DNA from: Rhizobium croatiense
GTDB lineage: Bacteria; Pseudomonadota; Alphaproteobacteria; Rhizobiales; Rhizobiaceae
Assembly: GCF_019793465.1 (NCBI RefSeq)
Contig: NZ_JAILYJ010000004.1
Location: forward strand, 248,001 to 312,000
Direction: 5' to 3'
DNA length: 64,000 nt
The position numbers were made by a program, and so were the translations under genes. Positions 56,408 to 64,000 of this stretch are shown here, piece after piece. The number at the start of each line of letters is the position of its first letter. Within the stretch, counting starts at the first letter, position 1. The notes under the pieces were generated by a model. The model was not told the DNA's origin. It saw only the letters and a program-made list of their open reading frames with translations, and did no database searches.

Positions 56408-56544
56408 TCGCCGCTTCCGCCCGCCGCTCGCTTCGCAAGAAACGGGTGGCGCCACGCGCCGTCGGCGTTAAAGCTGATGGTGAGGGTCCGCGATCGGGTG
56501 TCGACGCGACGGCGGCGGCGCAGCTTGGGATGGAGGAAGGCGGC

Positions 56545-57450
56545 ATGGACAACAGAATGAATGCCTGGACCTGGAGCCTGCTGCTCCTGCTCGGTCTCAT
56601 CTGGGGTGGCTCTTTCTTCTTTGCCAGCATCGCCGTTCAGCATGTCCCGCCGCTGACCCTCGTCTTCCTCCGTCTGCTGCTGGCCGCGATTGCGCTGCAC
56701 ATCTACATCGCCGGCCGTTTCGGCATCTATCCGATCCTGGAAGCCCGCTGGCGCGAATTCCTGATCCTCGGGCTCATCAACAATGCCCTGCCGCACGCTC
56801 TGATCTTCTTCGGCCAGACCCGTATCGGCGCCGGACTTGCGGCGATCCTGAACGCGACGACGCCTATTTGGACCGTGTTGATCGCCAACTACGTCACATC
56901 AGACGAGAAGCTATCATCTGCCAAGATTGCCGGCTGCCTCGTCGGCCTGGCCGGAACGATCGTGCTGATCAGCCCCAGCCTGTCGGCCAGTGGCGAAGCG
57001 CCGCTCTGGGCGCTGCTGCTTCCGGTACTTGCCGCTGTCTCCTATGGGTTCGCAGCCACCTACGGCAAGCGGTTCAAGACTATTCCGGCCCCCGTCACCG
57101 CAGCCGGCCAGCTGACGGCGTCCTCGTTGATCACCTTGCCGTTGTCGCTCTTGGCCGATCGCCCCTGGACGCTCCCCTGGCCGTCACTCGATATCGTCGT
57201 CGCCGTACTGGCTCTGGCGCTGGTGTCGACCGCCTTCGCCTATATTCTCTATTTCCGGATCATGGCGGCGGCCGGCGCCACCAACGCCTCGCTCGTCACG
57301 CTGCTGGTGCCGCCGAGCGCCATCCTTCTCGGCGTGCTTTTCCTCGGCGAGCGGCTCACCCTTGCCGAACTCGCCGGCATGGCGCTGATCGGCTTCGGCC
57401 TTGTCATTCTCGACGGCCGTGCCTATCGCCTGCTGGCCAGGCCAGCGTGA
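56545..57450 (+). CDS. EamA/DMT-family transporter
   Basis: A 301-residue, ten-helix drug/metabolite transporter built from two EamA repeats. The first begins LLLLLGLIWGGSFFFASIAVQHVPPLTLVFLRLLLA and the second has VSTAFAYILYFRIMAAAGATNASLVTLLVPPSAILLGVLFLGE. The substrate is unknown. The start MDNRMNAWTW at 56545 has GGAGGAAGGCGGC before it. An upstream open frame of 33 codons is probably not translated. Confidence 0.88.
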   Translation: MDNRMNAWTWSLLLLLGLIWGGSFFFASIAVQHVPPLTLVFLRLLLAAIALHIYIAGRFGIYPILEARWREFLILGLINNALPHALIFFGQTRIGAGLAAILNATTPIWTVLIANYVTSDEKLSSAKIAGCLVGLAGTIVLISPSLSASGEAPLWALLLPVLAAVSYGFAATYGKRFKTIPAPVTAAGQLTASSLITLPLSLLADRPWTLPWPSLDIVVAVLALALVSTAFAYILYFRIMAAAGATNASLVTLLVPPSAILLGVLFLGERLTLAELAGMALIGFGLVILDGRAYRLLARPA

Positions 57451-57488
57451 AGAATGGTTGCAAATCCCGCATGATTTCAACCGCTTGA

Positions 57489-57514
57489 CTATGCGCCATG
57501 TTTCAGGCGCATAG
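57489..57514 (+). terminator. Hairpin after the EamA gene
   Basis: CTATGCGCC-ATGTTTCA-GGCGCATAG is a perfect 9-bp inverted repeat 38 bases after the stop. There is no T-run, so it may be an mRNA-end structure or an operator rather than an intrinsic terminator. Confidence 0.4.
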
Positions 57515-57535
57515 GTAAATCGGCAATCGCCCGAT

Positions 57536-57550
57536 TTAACCGCATGTTAA
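57536..57550 (+). promoter_or_regulatory. Exact TTAA-N7-TTAA (CtrA-type) site upstream of the microprotein gene
   Basis: TTAACCGCATGTTAA is an exact match to the CtrA box. It is 165 bases before the 25-codon ORF. Two GATTC sites (CcrM GANTC methylation) lie between them at about 57605 and 57650. A link to cell-cycle control is inferred from consensus knowledge. Confidence 0.5.
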
Positions 57551-57714
57551 ATTCTGTGAATAAGATTTTGTCGCGAATACGCGTTGAATTTCAACAGCTT
57601 GCGGATTCACTGTTCGACTTATCCACCGCCTCGTTCTGCGGTGCAGCACAGATTCCGCTTCCCAACCGACACATTTCCGACATATTATTGTCAGGTTAAC
57701 GCGAGGAGACAGAC

Positions 57715-57792
57715 ATGGGACTCACGCAATCCTTGAATGTTCTGTTGGTCAGTGCAGCGTTTGCCTTCGTCCTGTCCATGCTCTTTATCTGA
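57715..57792 (+). CDS. 25-residue single-pass membrane microprotein
   Basis: ATG at 57715 to TGA at 57790 encodes a peptide starting MGLTQSLNVLLVSAAFAFV and ending SMLFI, one hydrophobic helix with a short polar N-terminus. GAGGAG stands six bases before the ATG, a near-ideal ribosome site, and a strong bidirectional terminator follows 60 bases later. It resembles bacterial membrane microproteins that attach to larger membrane complexes, but I cannot assign a partner. It lies between an EamA gene and metF. Confidence 0.65.
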   Translation: MGLTQSLNVLLVSAAFAFVLSMLFI

Positions 57793-57852
57793 GTTGGCCG
57801 GCGGGGTGTGACGACTGGTAGTACCTGAACTCCCCTGATCAATCCGCCAATG

Positions 57853-57886
57853 AAAAAGCGCATGTCCCGCCCGACATGCGCTTTTT
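57853..57886. terminator. Bidirectional intrinsic terminator (microprotein gene and metF)
   Basis: AAAAAGCGCATGTC-CCGCCC-GACATGCGCTTTTT: a perfect 14-bp stem with A-run and T-run, so it can stop both the plus-strand microprotein transcript and the minus-strand metF transcript, whose stop is at 57907. Confidence 0.92.
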
Positions 57887-57906
57887 ACTTTGATGGACGC
57901 GGAAAA

Positions 57907-58815
57907 TCAGGCAGCCGCGCCGGCGTTTTTTGCCGCCCGGCGGGAGAGGCCGAGATTGTCGAGCACGGCGGAAACCAGCGGCGAACGGTTCATCGTATAG
58001 AGATGGAAATCGCGGATGCCGCGCCGGACGAGATCTTCGATCTGCTCGGCGGCGACATCGGCTGCAACCTTTGCCCGCTCTTCGGGCTTGTCGTCGAAGC
58101 CCGCAAAACGCTCATCGAGAAAGCCGGGGATGATCGCGCCGCAGGCGCCGGCAAAACGTTTGAGCTGCGTCAGGTTCTGGATCGGCATGATGCCGGGCAC
58201 GATCGGGATCGAAATGCCGGCCTGGCGCACCCGCTCCAGATAACGCTCGAAATTGTCGTTGTCGAAGAAGAACTGCGTCAGCGCCCGGTCGGCACCGTTG
58301 TCGGCCTTGCGTTTCAGCATGTCGATATCGGCGGCCGTGTCGCGGCTCTCCGGATGCTTTTCCGGATAGGCGGAGACTGAGATTTCGAAATCACCGATCG
58401 CCTTGAGGCCGGCCACCAGCTCCGCCGCATTGGCATAGCCGCCGGGATGCGGCTGGTAGGGTGCGCCGGCGCCGCCCGGCGCATCGCCGCGCAGCGCCAC
58501 GAAATGCGTCACGCCGACCTTGCGGAAGGTCTCGATCATCTGATGCGTCTCTTCCTTCGTCGCGCCGACGCAGGTGAGGTGCGAAGCGGTGGCAAGCGGC
58601 GTCTGCGACAGGAAACGCGTGACGGCGGTCAGCGTCGGCGCCTTGGTGGTGCCGCCGGCGCCATAGGTCACCGAGACGAAATCCGGATCCCAGTCCTGCA
58701 GCTCGCTGACGGTATTCCAGAGCTGGCCTTCCATCTCTTCCGATTTCGGCGGGAAGAATTCGAACGAGATCCCGATGTCGCGCGCCTGCGCTTCGTTTTT
58801 CAAAGCCATTGTCAT
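57907..58815 (-). CDS. metF: Methylenetetrahydrofolate reductase MetF
   Basis: A 302-residue flavoenzyme that reduces 5,10-methylene-THF to 5-methyl-THF for methionine synthesis. It begins ISFEFFPPKSEEMEGQLW, with FVSVTYGAGGTT, THFVALRGDAPGG, AYPEKHPES and ALTQFFFDNDNFERYLERV, all standard MetF motifs. The start at 58815 (MTMALK) overlaps the stop of the upstream regulator gene by 4 bases, which supports it over the ATG two codons later. Confidence 0.96.
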   Translation of the reverse strand: MTMALKNEAQARDIGISFEFFPPKSEEMEGQLWNTVSELQDWDPDFVSVTYGAGGTTKAPTLTAVTRFLSQTPLATASHLTCVGATKEETHQMIETFRKVGVTHFVALRGDAPGGAGAPYQPHPGGYANAAELVAGLKAIGDFEISVSAYPEKHPESRDTAADIDMLKRKADNGADRALTQFFFDNDNFERYLERVRQAGISIPIVPGIMPIQNLTQLKRFAGACGAIIPGFLDERFAGFDDKPEERAKVAADVAAEQIEDLVRRGIRDFHLYTMNRSPLVSAVLDNLGLSRRAAKNAGAAA

Positions 58816-59840
58816 ACTCTCCCGGCAAATGTAGGTTCGGCGCCTTCGCTTAGTTGCGAAGCCATGAGGCGCCTCGGATCGCGTGCGAGCCAGACGGTGA
58901 CCGTCAGCCCCTGCCCGCTCTGCTGACCCGGATGAAGATCGACGACCTGCTCGACGTCGAGCCCGGCCTTGCGCAGCCAGTCGGACATCGCCTGGTGCGA
59001 AAAGCCGAGACGCACATGCGCATGCTCGTCGCGGAGATATTCGAGCGTATGCGGTGCAAGGTCGATGACGACAAGCCGGCCGCCCGGCCGCAGCATGCGC
59101 GCCGCTTCGGCGATGGCAATCTCCGGCTGGTCGAAGAAATGCAGTACCTGATGGATCGTCACCAGGTCGAAATCCTGTCCCTCGAACGGCAGGTTCAGAA
59201 TATCGGCGTGGCGCACGGTGGCCTTGGTGATGCGGCACTTGTCGAGATTGGCGCGCGCCACGCTCAGCATGTCGCGGCTGGCGTCGACACCGATCGCCCG
59301 GCGGTAGAGCCCGGCCAGGAGTTCGAGGATGCGGCCGGTGCCGGTGCCGAGATCGAGCAGCGAATCGATCGGCTGGCTGCCGAGCAGCCGGATGACGGCG
59401 GCATCGACTTCCTCGTCAGCCGCATGCAGGCGGCGAAGCTCGTCCCATTCCGCCGCGTTGCGGCTGAAATAGGCCTGCGCCCGCTCGGCCCGCTGGCGTT
59501 TGACCGCCGACAGTCGCTCGCCGTCACGAAGGACGGTCGGATCGTTTTCGGAGACATGCTTCAGCAAGGCCCGCACGAGCATTGCCGCCTTGCCGTCCTG
59601 CTTGAGCCGGAAGTAGGCCCAGGCGCCTTCCTGATAGCGCTCAATCAGTTCGGCCTCGCCGAGCAGCTTCAGGTGGCGGGAGATACGCGGCTGGGACTGG
59701 CCGAGAATTTCGGTCAGATCGGTGACCGTCAGATCGCCGGCGTCGAGAAGCGCCAGAAGCCGCAGACGCGTGGGCTCGCCGGCCGCCTTCAAGACGTCCA
59801 CCAAACCATCCAGTCCAAGCTTCAAAGGTTCGTTCATCAT
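58812..59840 (-). CDS. ArsR-family regulator fused to a SAM-dependent methyltransferase domain
   Basis: A 342-residue protein. An ArsR-type winged helix (LKAAGEPTRLRLLALLDAGDLTVTDLTEILGQSQPRISRHLKLL, residues about 15-75) precedes a class I methyltransferase domain (DSLLDLGTGTGRILELLAGLY, then AIGVDASRDML and ILNLPFEGQDFDLVTIHQVLHFF). It overlaps metF by 4 bases, so it probably controls the methionine cycle, with the methyltransferase domain sensing SAM or SAH, or acting as an enzyme. A 16-bp palindrome lies just upstream. The start is ATGATG at 59840/59837; the frame further upstream begins with TTG. Confidence 0.88.
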   Translation of the reverse strand: MMNEPLKLGLDGLVDVLKAAGEPTRLRLLALLDAGDLTVTDLTEILGQSQPRISRHLKLLGEAELIERYQEGAWAYFRLKQDGKAAMLVRALLKHVSENDPTVLRDGERLSAVKRQRAERAQAYFSRNAAEWDELRRLHAADEEVDAAVIRLLGSQPIDSLLDLGTGTGRILELLAGLYRRAIGVDASRDMLSVARANLDKCRITKATVRHADILNLPFEGQDFDLVTIHQVLHFFDQPEIAIAEAARMLRPGGRLVVIDLAPHTLEYLRDEHAHVRLGFSHQAMSDWLRKAGLDVEQVVDLHPGQQSGQGLTVTVWLARDPRRLMASQLSEGAEPTFAGRV

Positions 59841-59855
59841 CGGCCCAATCAAGAT

Positions 59856-59871
59856 ATAAAGATATCTTTAT
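59856..59871 (-). promoter_or_regulatory. Perfect 16-bp palindrome, probable operator of the metF unit
   Basis: ATAAAGATATCTTTAT is a perfect palindrome 16 bases before the regulator ATG. ArsR-family proteins bind such AT-rich dyads; its position at the promoter or start suggests autorepression by the co-encoded regulator. It recalls the SAH/SAM-responsive ArsR operators of proteobacteria, but that match is from memory. Confidence 0.7.
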
Positions 59872-59951
59872 GTGATTTGAAAAGCGGTGGCAAGCGGCAA
59901 TTCGCACGCTCCGCGAAATTGCCTGCTCAAATTGCGACAGGGCCGGACATG

Positions 59952-59979
59952 AAAAAGCCCCGGTCGAACCGGGGCTTTC
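59952..59979 (-). terminator. Intrinsic terminator of ettA
   Basis: On the minus strand AAAGCCCCGG-TTCGA-CCGGGGCTTTTT: a 7-bp GC stem plus A-T pairs, loop of five, with T-run, about 20 bases after the ettA stop. Confidence 0.88.
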
Positions 59980-59999
59980 TCAATCGAAAAGAGGGACGA

Positions 60000-61649
<1,650 letters not shown>

Positions 61650-61747
61650 GCTGCGCTGCTCCGGGCGGGAAACTTCGTTTCGTGCCGCTATGTAGGCGAA
61701 ACAGCGCCTGTGGGCAACGCCGAAACCCGGTTTAGGCAGGATTCCGG

Positions 61748-62488
61748 TCAGAAGCCCGCCGCATCGACGACACCTTCATCGCAGCCGAAAGAGGTTTTTC
61801 CCGCCCCCTGGATCAGATCGCCAAGCCCCGCGCTTTTCGCCGACGCCGATCCGGCAGCCTCCGAAAGCCCGATCGTCAGGCCGCTGATCATCTTGACATT
61901 GCCGGCCCGCCGGCAGCTCATTTTGACGCGGTCGCCGGCGCCCGGCCCGAAGCTCTTGTCGAAAGCCGCCCTGATCGCTTCGGCCTTGACCGGTTTGCCG
62001 ATATTGGCAGCGAAAAGCTCGCGCACCGCCGAGGCGTTGAGCCCACCCAAGAGATGCACGCCGACGCCAAAATAATCCTCGGCGCTCATTTTCGTGCAGG
62101 TGCCGTGCTTCGTCCATTCATGCCGTTCCAGGCCGGATTGCGTGCCGGGCATCGCCTTTGCCAGCGCCGCCTGTGTCTCGGCCGAAAGCGTCACCTGAGG
62201 CAAGCTAGCCCATTTGCCGTCCTTGTCAGCGGCCTTCTGATCGTCGCTGACGCCGCAATAATTCTGCCGCATCGGCCAAAGACCGTGCAGCGAGAAGTTC
62301 GTCGCATCATGGCGTTCGCCGGTCTGGCTTGCGCATTCAGCCTTCTTCTGGTTCGTCTGGCAAAAGGCGGGCTGCCAGCTCGCCGCAAGAATGAAACGGG
62401 TGCGCCCGTCGGCCTGCTGCGCCATGGCGGCGCCAGCAAGGGCCATCGATACGGCGAATGTCAAGGTACGCAACTGCATGCTGCTCAT
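61748..62488 (-). CDS. Periplasmic ribonuclease T2
   Basis: A 246-residue secreted RNase. Signal peptide MSSMQLRTLTFAVSMALAGAAMA; catalytic segments CAS I FSLHGLWP (His68) and CAS II RHEWTKHGTC (His123, Glu124, His128). Cysteines for the family disulfides are present. It cleaves RNA to 2',3'-cyclic products in the periplasm, as RNase I does in E. coli, and its job is probably scavenging of RNA. The start at 62488 follows GGGGGTTGAA; ATG at 62479 is an alternative. Confidence 0.93.
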   Translation of the reverse strand: MSSMQLRTLTFAVSMALAGAAMAQQADGRTRFILAASWQPAFCQTNQKKAECASQTGERHDATNFSLHGLWPMRQNYCGVSDDQKAADKDGKWASLPQVTLSAETQAALAKAMPGTQSGLERHEWTKHGTCTKMSAEDYFGVGVHLLGGLNASAVRELFAANIGKPVKAEAIRAAFDKSFGPGAGDRVKMSCRRAGNVKMISGLTIGLSEAAGSASAKSAGLGDLIQGAGKTSFGCDEGVVDAAGF

Positions 62489-62637
62489 TTCAACCCCCAT
62501 AGAAGAACAATGCGGGAACAGATAAGCACAAAGAGTAAACGACAGCAACCCTGAATCGCAATATTCTTGTAATTTGTTATCGACTGCATGTCGCGCTTTA
62601 AAGTCACGCAACCGACGCTTTGTCACTTTGAGTTGAA

Positions 62638-62677
62638 GCATAATTTCTCAAATCGATTTCGCTTTAGGAAATTATGC
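62638..62677. repeat. Short inverted repeat before the hydrolase gene
   Basis: GCATAATTTC and GAAATTATGC are perfect 10-base complements around a 20-base loop. It lies 38 bases before the hydrolase gene and could be an operator or a copy of a short palindromic family. The remainder of the gap to the RNase T2 gene shows nothing recognisable. Confidence 0.5.
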
Positions 62678-62714
62678 GCTAGCGATCTGTTCTGCTGCGG
62701 CTGGAAGGATCCGA

Positions 62715-63665
62715 ATGTTTTCTGAAACGCAATGGCTCTCCGTGCCGGGAGCATCGCTGGCCTATCACCATGCCGAAGCCACCGGCCCCGCATGCGGCAT
62801 TCTGATGATATCGCACGGCCTGGCGGAGCACTCGAAGCGGTATCGCCGCTTTGCCGAGGCGATGGCGGCGCGTGGCTATCACGTCTATGCCCATGATCAC
62901 CGCGGCCATGGCGAGACGACGGCACCCGACGCTCCGATCGGCCGCTTCGCGCGGCGGGAGGGCGTCGAACGGGTGATCGGCGACATCATGGCCATGCGCG
63001 CTCATGCGGCCTCGCGCCATCCCGGGCTGAAGGTCATCCTCTTCGGCCATTCGATGGGCGGTCTCATAGCGCTCAATGCCGCCGTCACCGCTCCGGCCGA
63101 CTTCGACGCTGTCGCCGTGTGGAATTCCAATTTCGCCGTCAGTCTTGCCGGCCGCGCCGCCCAGATCATCCTCACCACCGAACGCATGCTGAAAGGCTCG
63201 GACGTGCCGAGCGGCCTCCTGCCGAAACTCACTTTCGCCGCCTGGGGCCGGTCCATCGCCGACCGCCGCACGGAATTCGACTGGCTTTCGCATATTCCCG
63301 ACGAAGTCGACAAATATGTCGCCGACCCTCTTTGCGGCTTCGACGCCTCGGTTTCGCTCTGGCTCGATGTCTTCGAACTGACCTTTCGCGCACCGCAAAA
63401 GATCCATCTCGACCGGCTGCGGCACGACCTGCCGATCCATCTGGTCGGCGGCGCAGAAGATCCGGCGACCGAGCGTGGAAAAGCCGTGCTCTGGCTGTCA
63501 AACCATTTGAAAGGTCAGGGCTTCTCCCGTATCAGCACTCAGATATATCAGGACATGCGGCACGAAACGCTGAATGACACCGGCGCAGAGACAGCCATTG
63601 CGGACTTCGCAAACTGGTGTGACGACGCGGTCGGCAATAGCCGGAACGGCCAAAATCCCGGATGA
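62715..63665 (+). CDS. Alpha/beta hydrolase, monoacylglycerol lipase-like
   Basis: A 316-residue serine hydrolase of the Hydrolase_4 / lysophospholipase PldB group. It has the oxyanion region GILMISHGLAEHSKRYRRFAEAMAARGYHVYAHDHRGHGET and the nucleophile elbow LFGHSMGGLIALNAA. The later Asp is near HLVGGAEDPATERGKAV and the His near YQDMRHETLND. Such enzymes hydrolyse monoacylglycerols or lysophospholipids. Eight of the last bases before the ATG are GGAAGGAT, a fair ribosome site. It may be co-transcribed with the next transporter gene 13 bases away. Confidence 0.9.
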   Translation: MFSETQWLSVPGASLAYHHAEATGPACGILMISHGLAEHSKRYRRFAEAMAARGYHVYAHDHRGHGETTAPDAPIGRFARREGVERVIGDIMAMRAHAASRHPGLKVILFGHSMGGLIALNAAVTAPADFDAVAVWNSNFAVSLAGRAAQIILTTERMLKGSDVPSGLLPKLTFAAWGRSIADRRTEFDWLSHIPDEVDKYVADPLCGFDASVSLWLDVFELTFRAPQKIHLDRLRHDLPIHLVGGAEDPATERGKAVLWLSNHLKGQGFSRISTQIYQDMRHETLNDTGAETAIADFANWCDDAVGNSRNGQNPG

Positions 63666-63678
63666 CGAGAATTCCACC

Positions 63679-64000
63679 ATGAGCAGTACCTCCGCCCGGC
63701 CCGTTTCGTCCCCTTCCGACGTGACGATGGGGCTTGCGCTTATGTTTCTTTCGGTGATGTTCTCGCCGCTTATCGATATCTTCGCCAAACTTGCCGTCGT
63801 CACCATCCCCTCCGCCGAGATCACCGCCGGCCGCTTCGCGGTGCAGGCGCTCTGCATGCTGCCGATCGTCATATGGCGGCGCAGCTTTGCCGATTTCTCC
63901 TGGCGCCAGAGCCTGTTCCATGCCATCCGCGGCCTGATCATCACCATCTCGATGATTTCCTTCGTCACCACGCTGAAATACATGGCGGTCGCCGATGCGA
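63679..64000 (+). CDS. EamA/DMT-family transporter, truncated by the window end
   Basis: An open frame from ATG 63679 to the window edge (107 residues visible). After an N-terminal Ser-rich stretch come helices GLALMFLSVMFSPLIDIFAKL, then RFAVQALCMLPIVIWRR and LIITISMISFVTTLKYM, typical of the first EamA half. It is 13 bases after the hydrolase gene. The rest of the gene lies beyond base 64000; the substrate is unknown. Confidence 0.8.
   Translation, partial: MSSTSARPVSSPSDVTMGLALMFLSVMFSPLIDIFAKLAVVTIPSAEITAGRFAVQALCMLPIVIWRRSFADFSWRQSLFHAIRGLIITISMISFVTTLKYMAVADA

Overview
The window is GC-rich chromosomal DNA whose gene content, gene order and intergenic palindromes fit an alphaproteobacterium of the Rhizobiales, most probably the Rhizobium leguminosarum / R. 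etli group. The reasons are a rhizobial-type dcw cell-wall and division cluster, an FtsZ with a long Pro/Gln linker ending in the alphaproteobacterial [10 protein letters not shown] tail, a betaine-lipid btaAB pair, PPi-dependent phosphofructokinase, AzlCD, and several rhizobial-looking intergenic inverted-repeat elements. The species call is inference from memory. No phage, plasmid, CRISPR or toxin-antitoxin region was seen.

Layout. 1-13 kb: the end of a nicotinamidase gene, a GT-C-like membrane protein, a RibD/DHFR-like protein, AzlCD, an M24 aminopeptidase, a 57-codon small gene with a possible sigma-54 promoter, prmA, a SCO1-type copper chaperone, a chemoreceptor-CheW pair, a CreA-like protein and a DEDDh exonuclease. 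13-20 kb: a possible small RNA, a GNAT acetyltransferase, ligA, a DUF6886-like gene, recN and bamD. 19.7-41.4 kb: the dcw cluster on the minus strand. In transcription order it reads mraZ-rsmH-ftsL-ftsI-murE-murF-mraY-murD-ftsW-murG-murC-murB, then an oppositely oriented nucleotide-sugar epimerase gene with its own leader, then ddlB-ftsQ-ftsA-ftsZ and lpxC. Just upstream of mraZ are four TGGG boxes at an exact 10-bp period overlapping a promoter, an intrinsic-terminator-like hairpin in the mraZ leader, and RNase P RNA (rnpB).

42-64 kb: two tandem paralogous FAD oxidoreductases; peptidoglycan enzymes (two SLT transglycosylases, an AmpD-type amidase co-transcribed with a TerB/J-domain protein, a GH25 muramidase, an MltB-type transglycosylase); pfp; a LysE exporter whose stop codon lies in the terminal repeat of a 0.3-kb MITE-like element; a beta-lactamase-fold serine hydrolase; btaAB with a possible Pho box; two EamA transporters; a 25-residue membrane microprotein with an exact TTAA-N7-TTAA (CtrA-type) site upstream; an ArsR-methyltransferase regulator overlapping metF, with a perfect 16-bp palindrome as probable operator; ettA; an RNase T2; and a monoacylglycerol-lipase-like hydrolase.

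How it works together: the centre of the window makes the peptidoglycan precursor (MurB-G, MraY, Ddl), polymerises it at the septum (FtsW, FtsI) and builds the divisome (FtsZ, FtsA, FtsQ, FtsL). Envelope functions flank it (LpxC, BamD, PG hydrolases, betaine lipids). The least-explained material is small: three short ORFs with good ribosome sites or structured flanks, one possible sRNA, a possible attenuator at the head of the dcw operon, and several classes of palindromic intergenic repeat.
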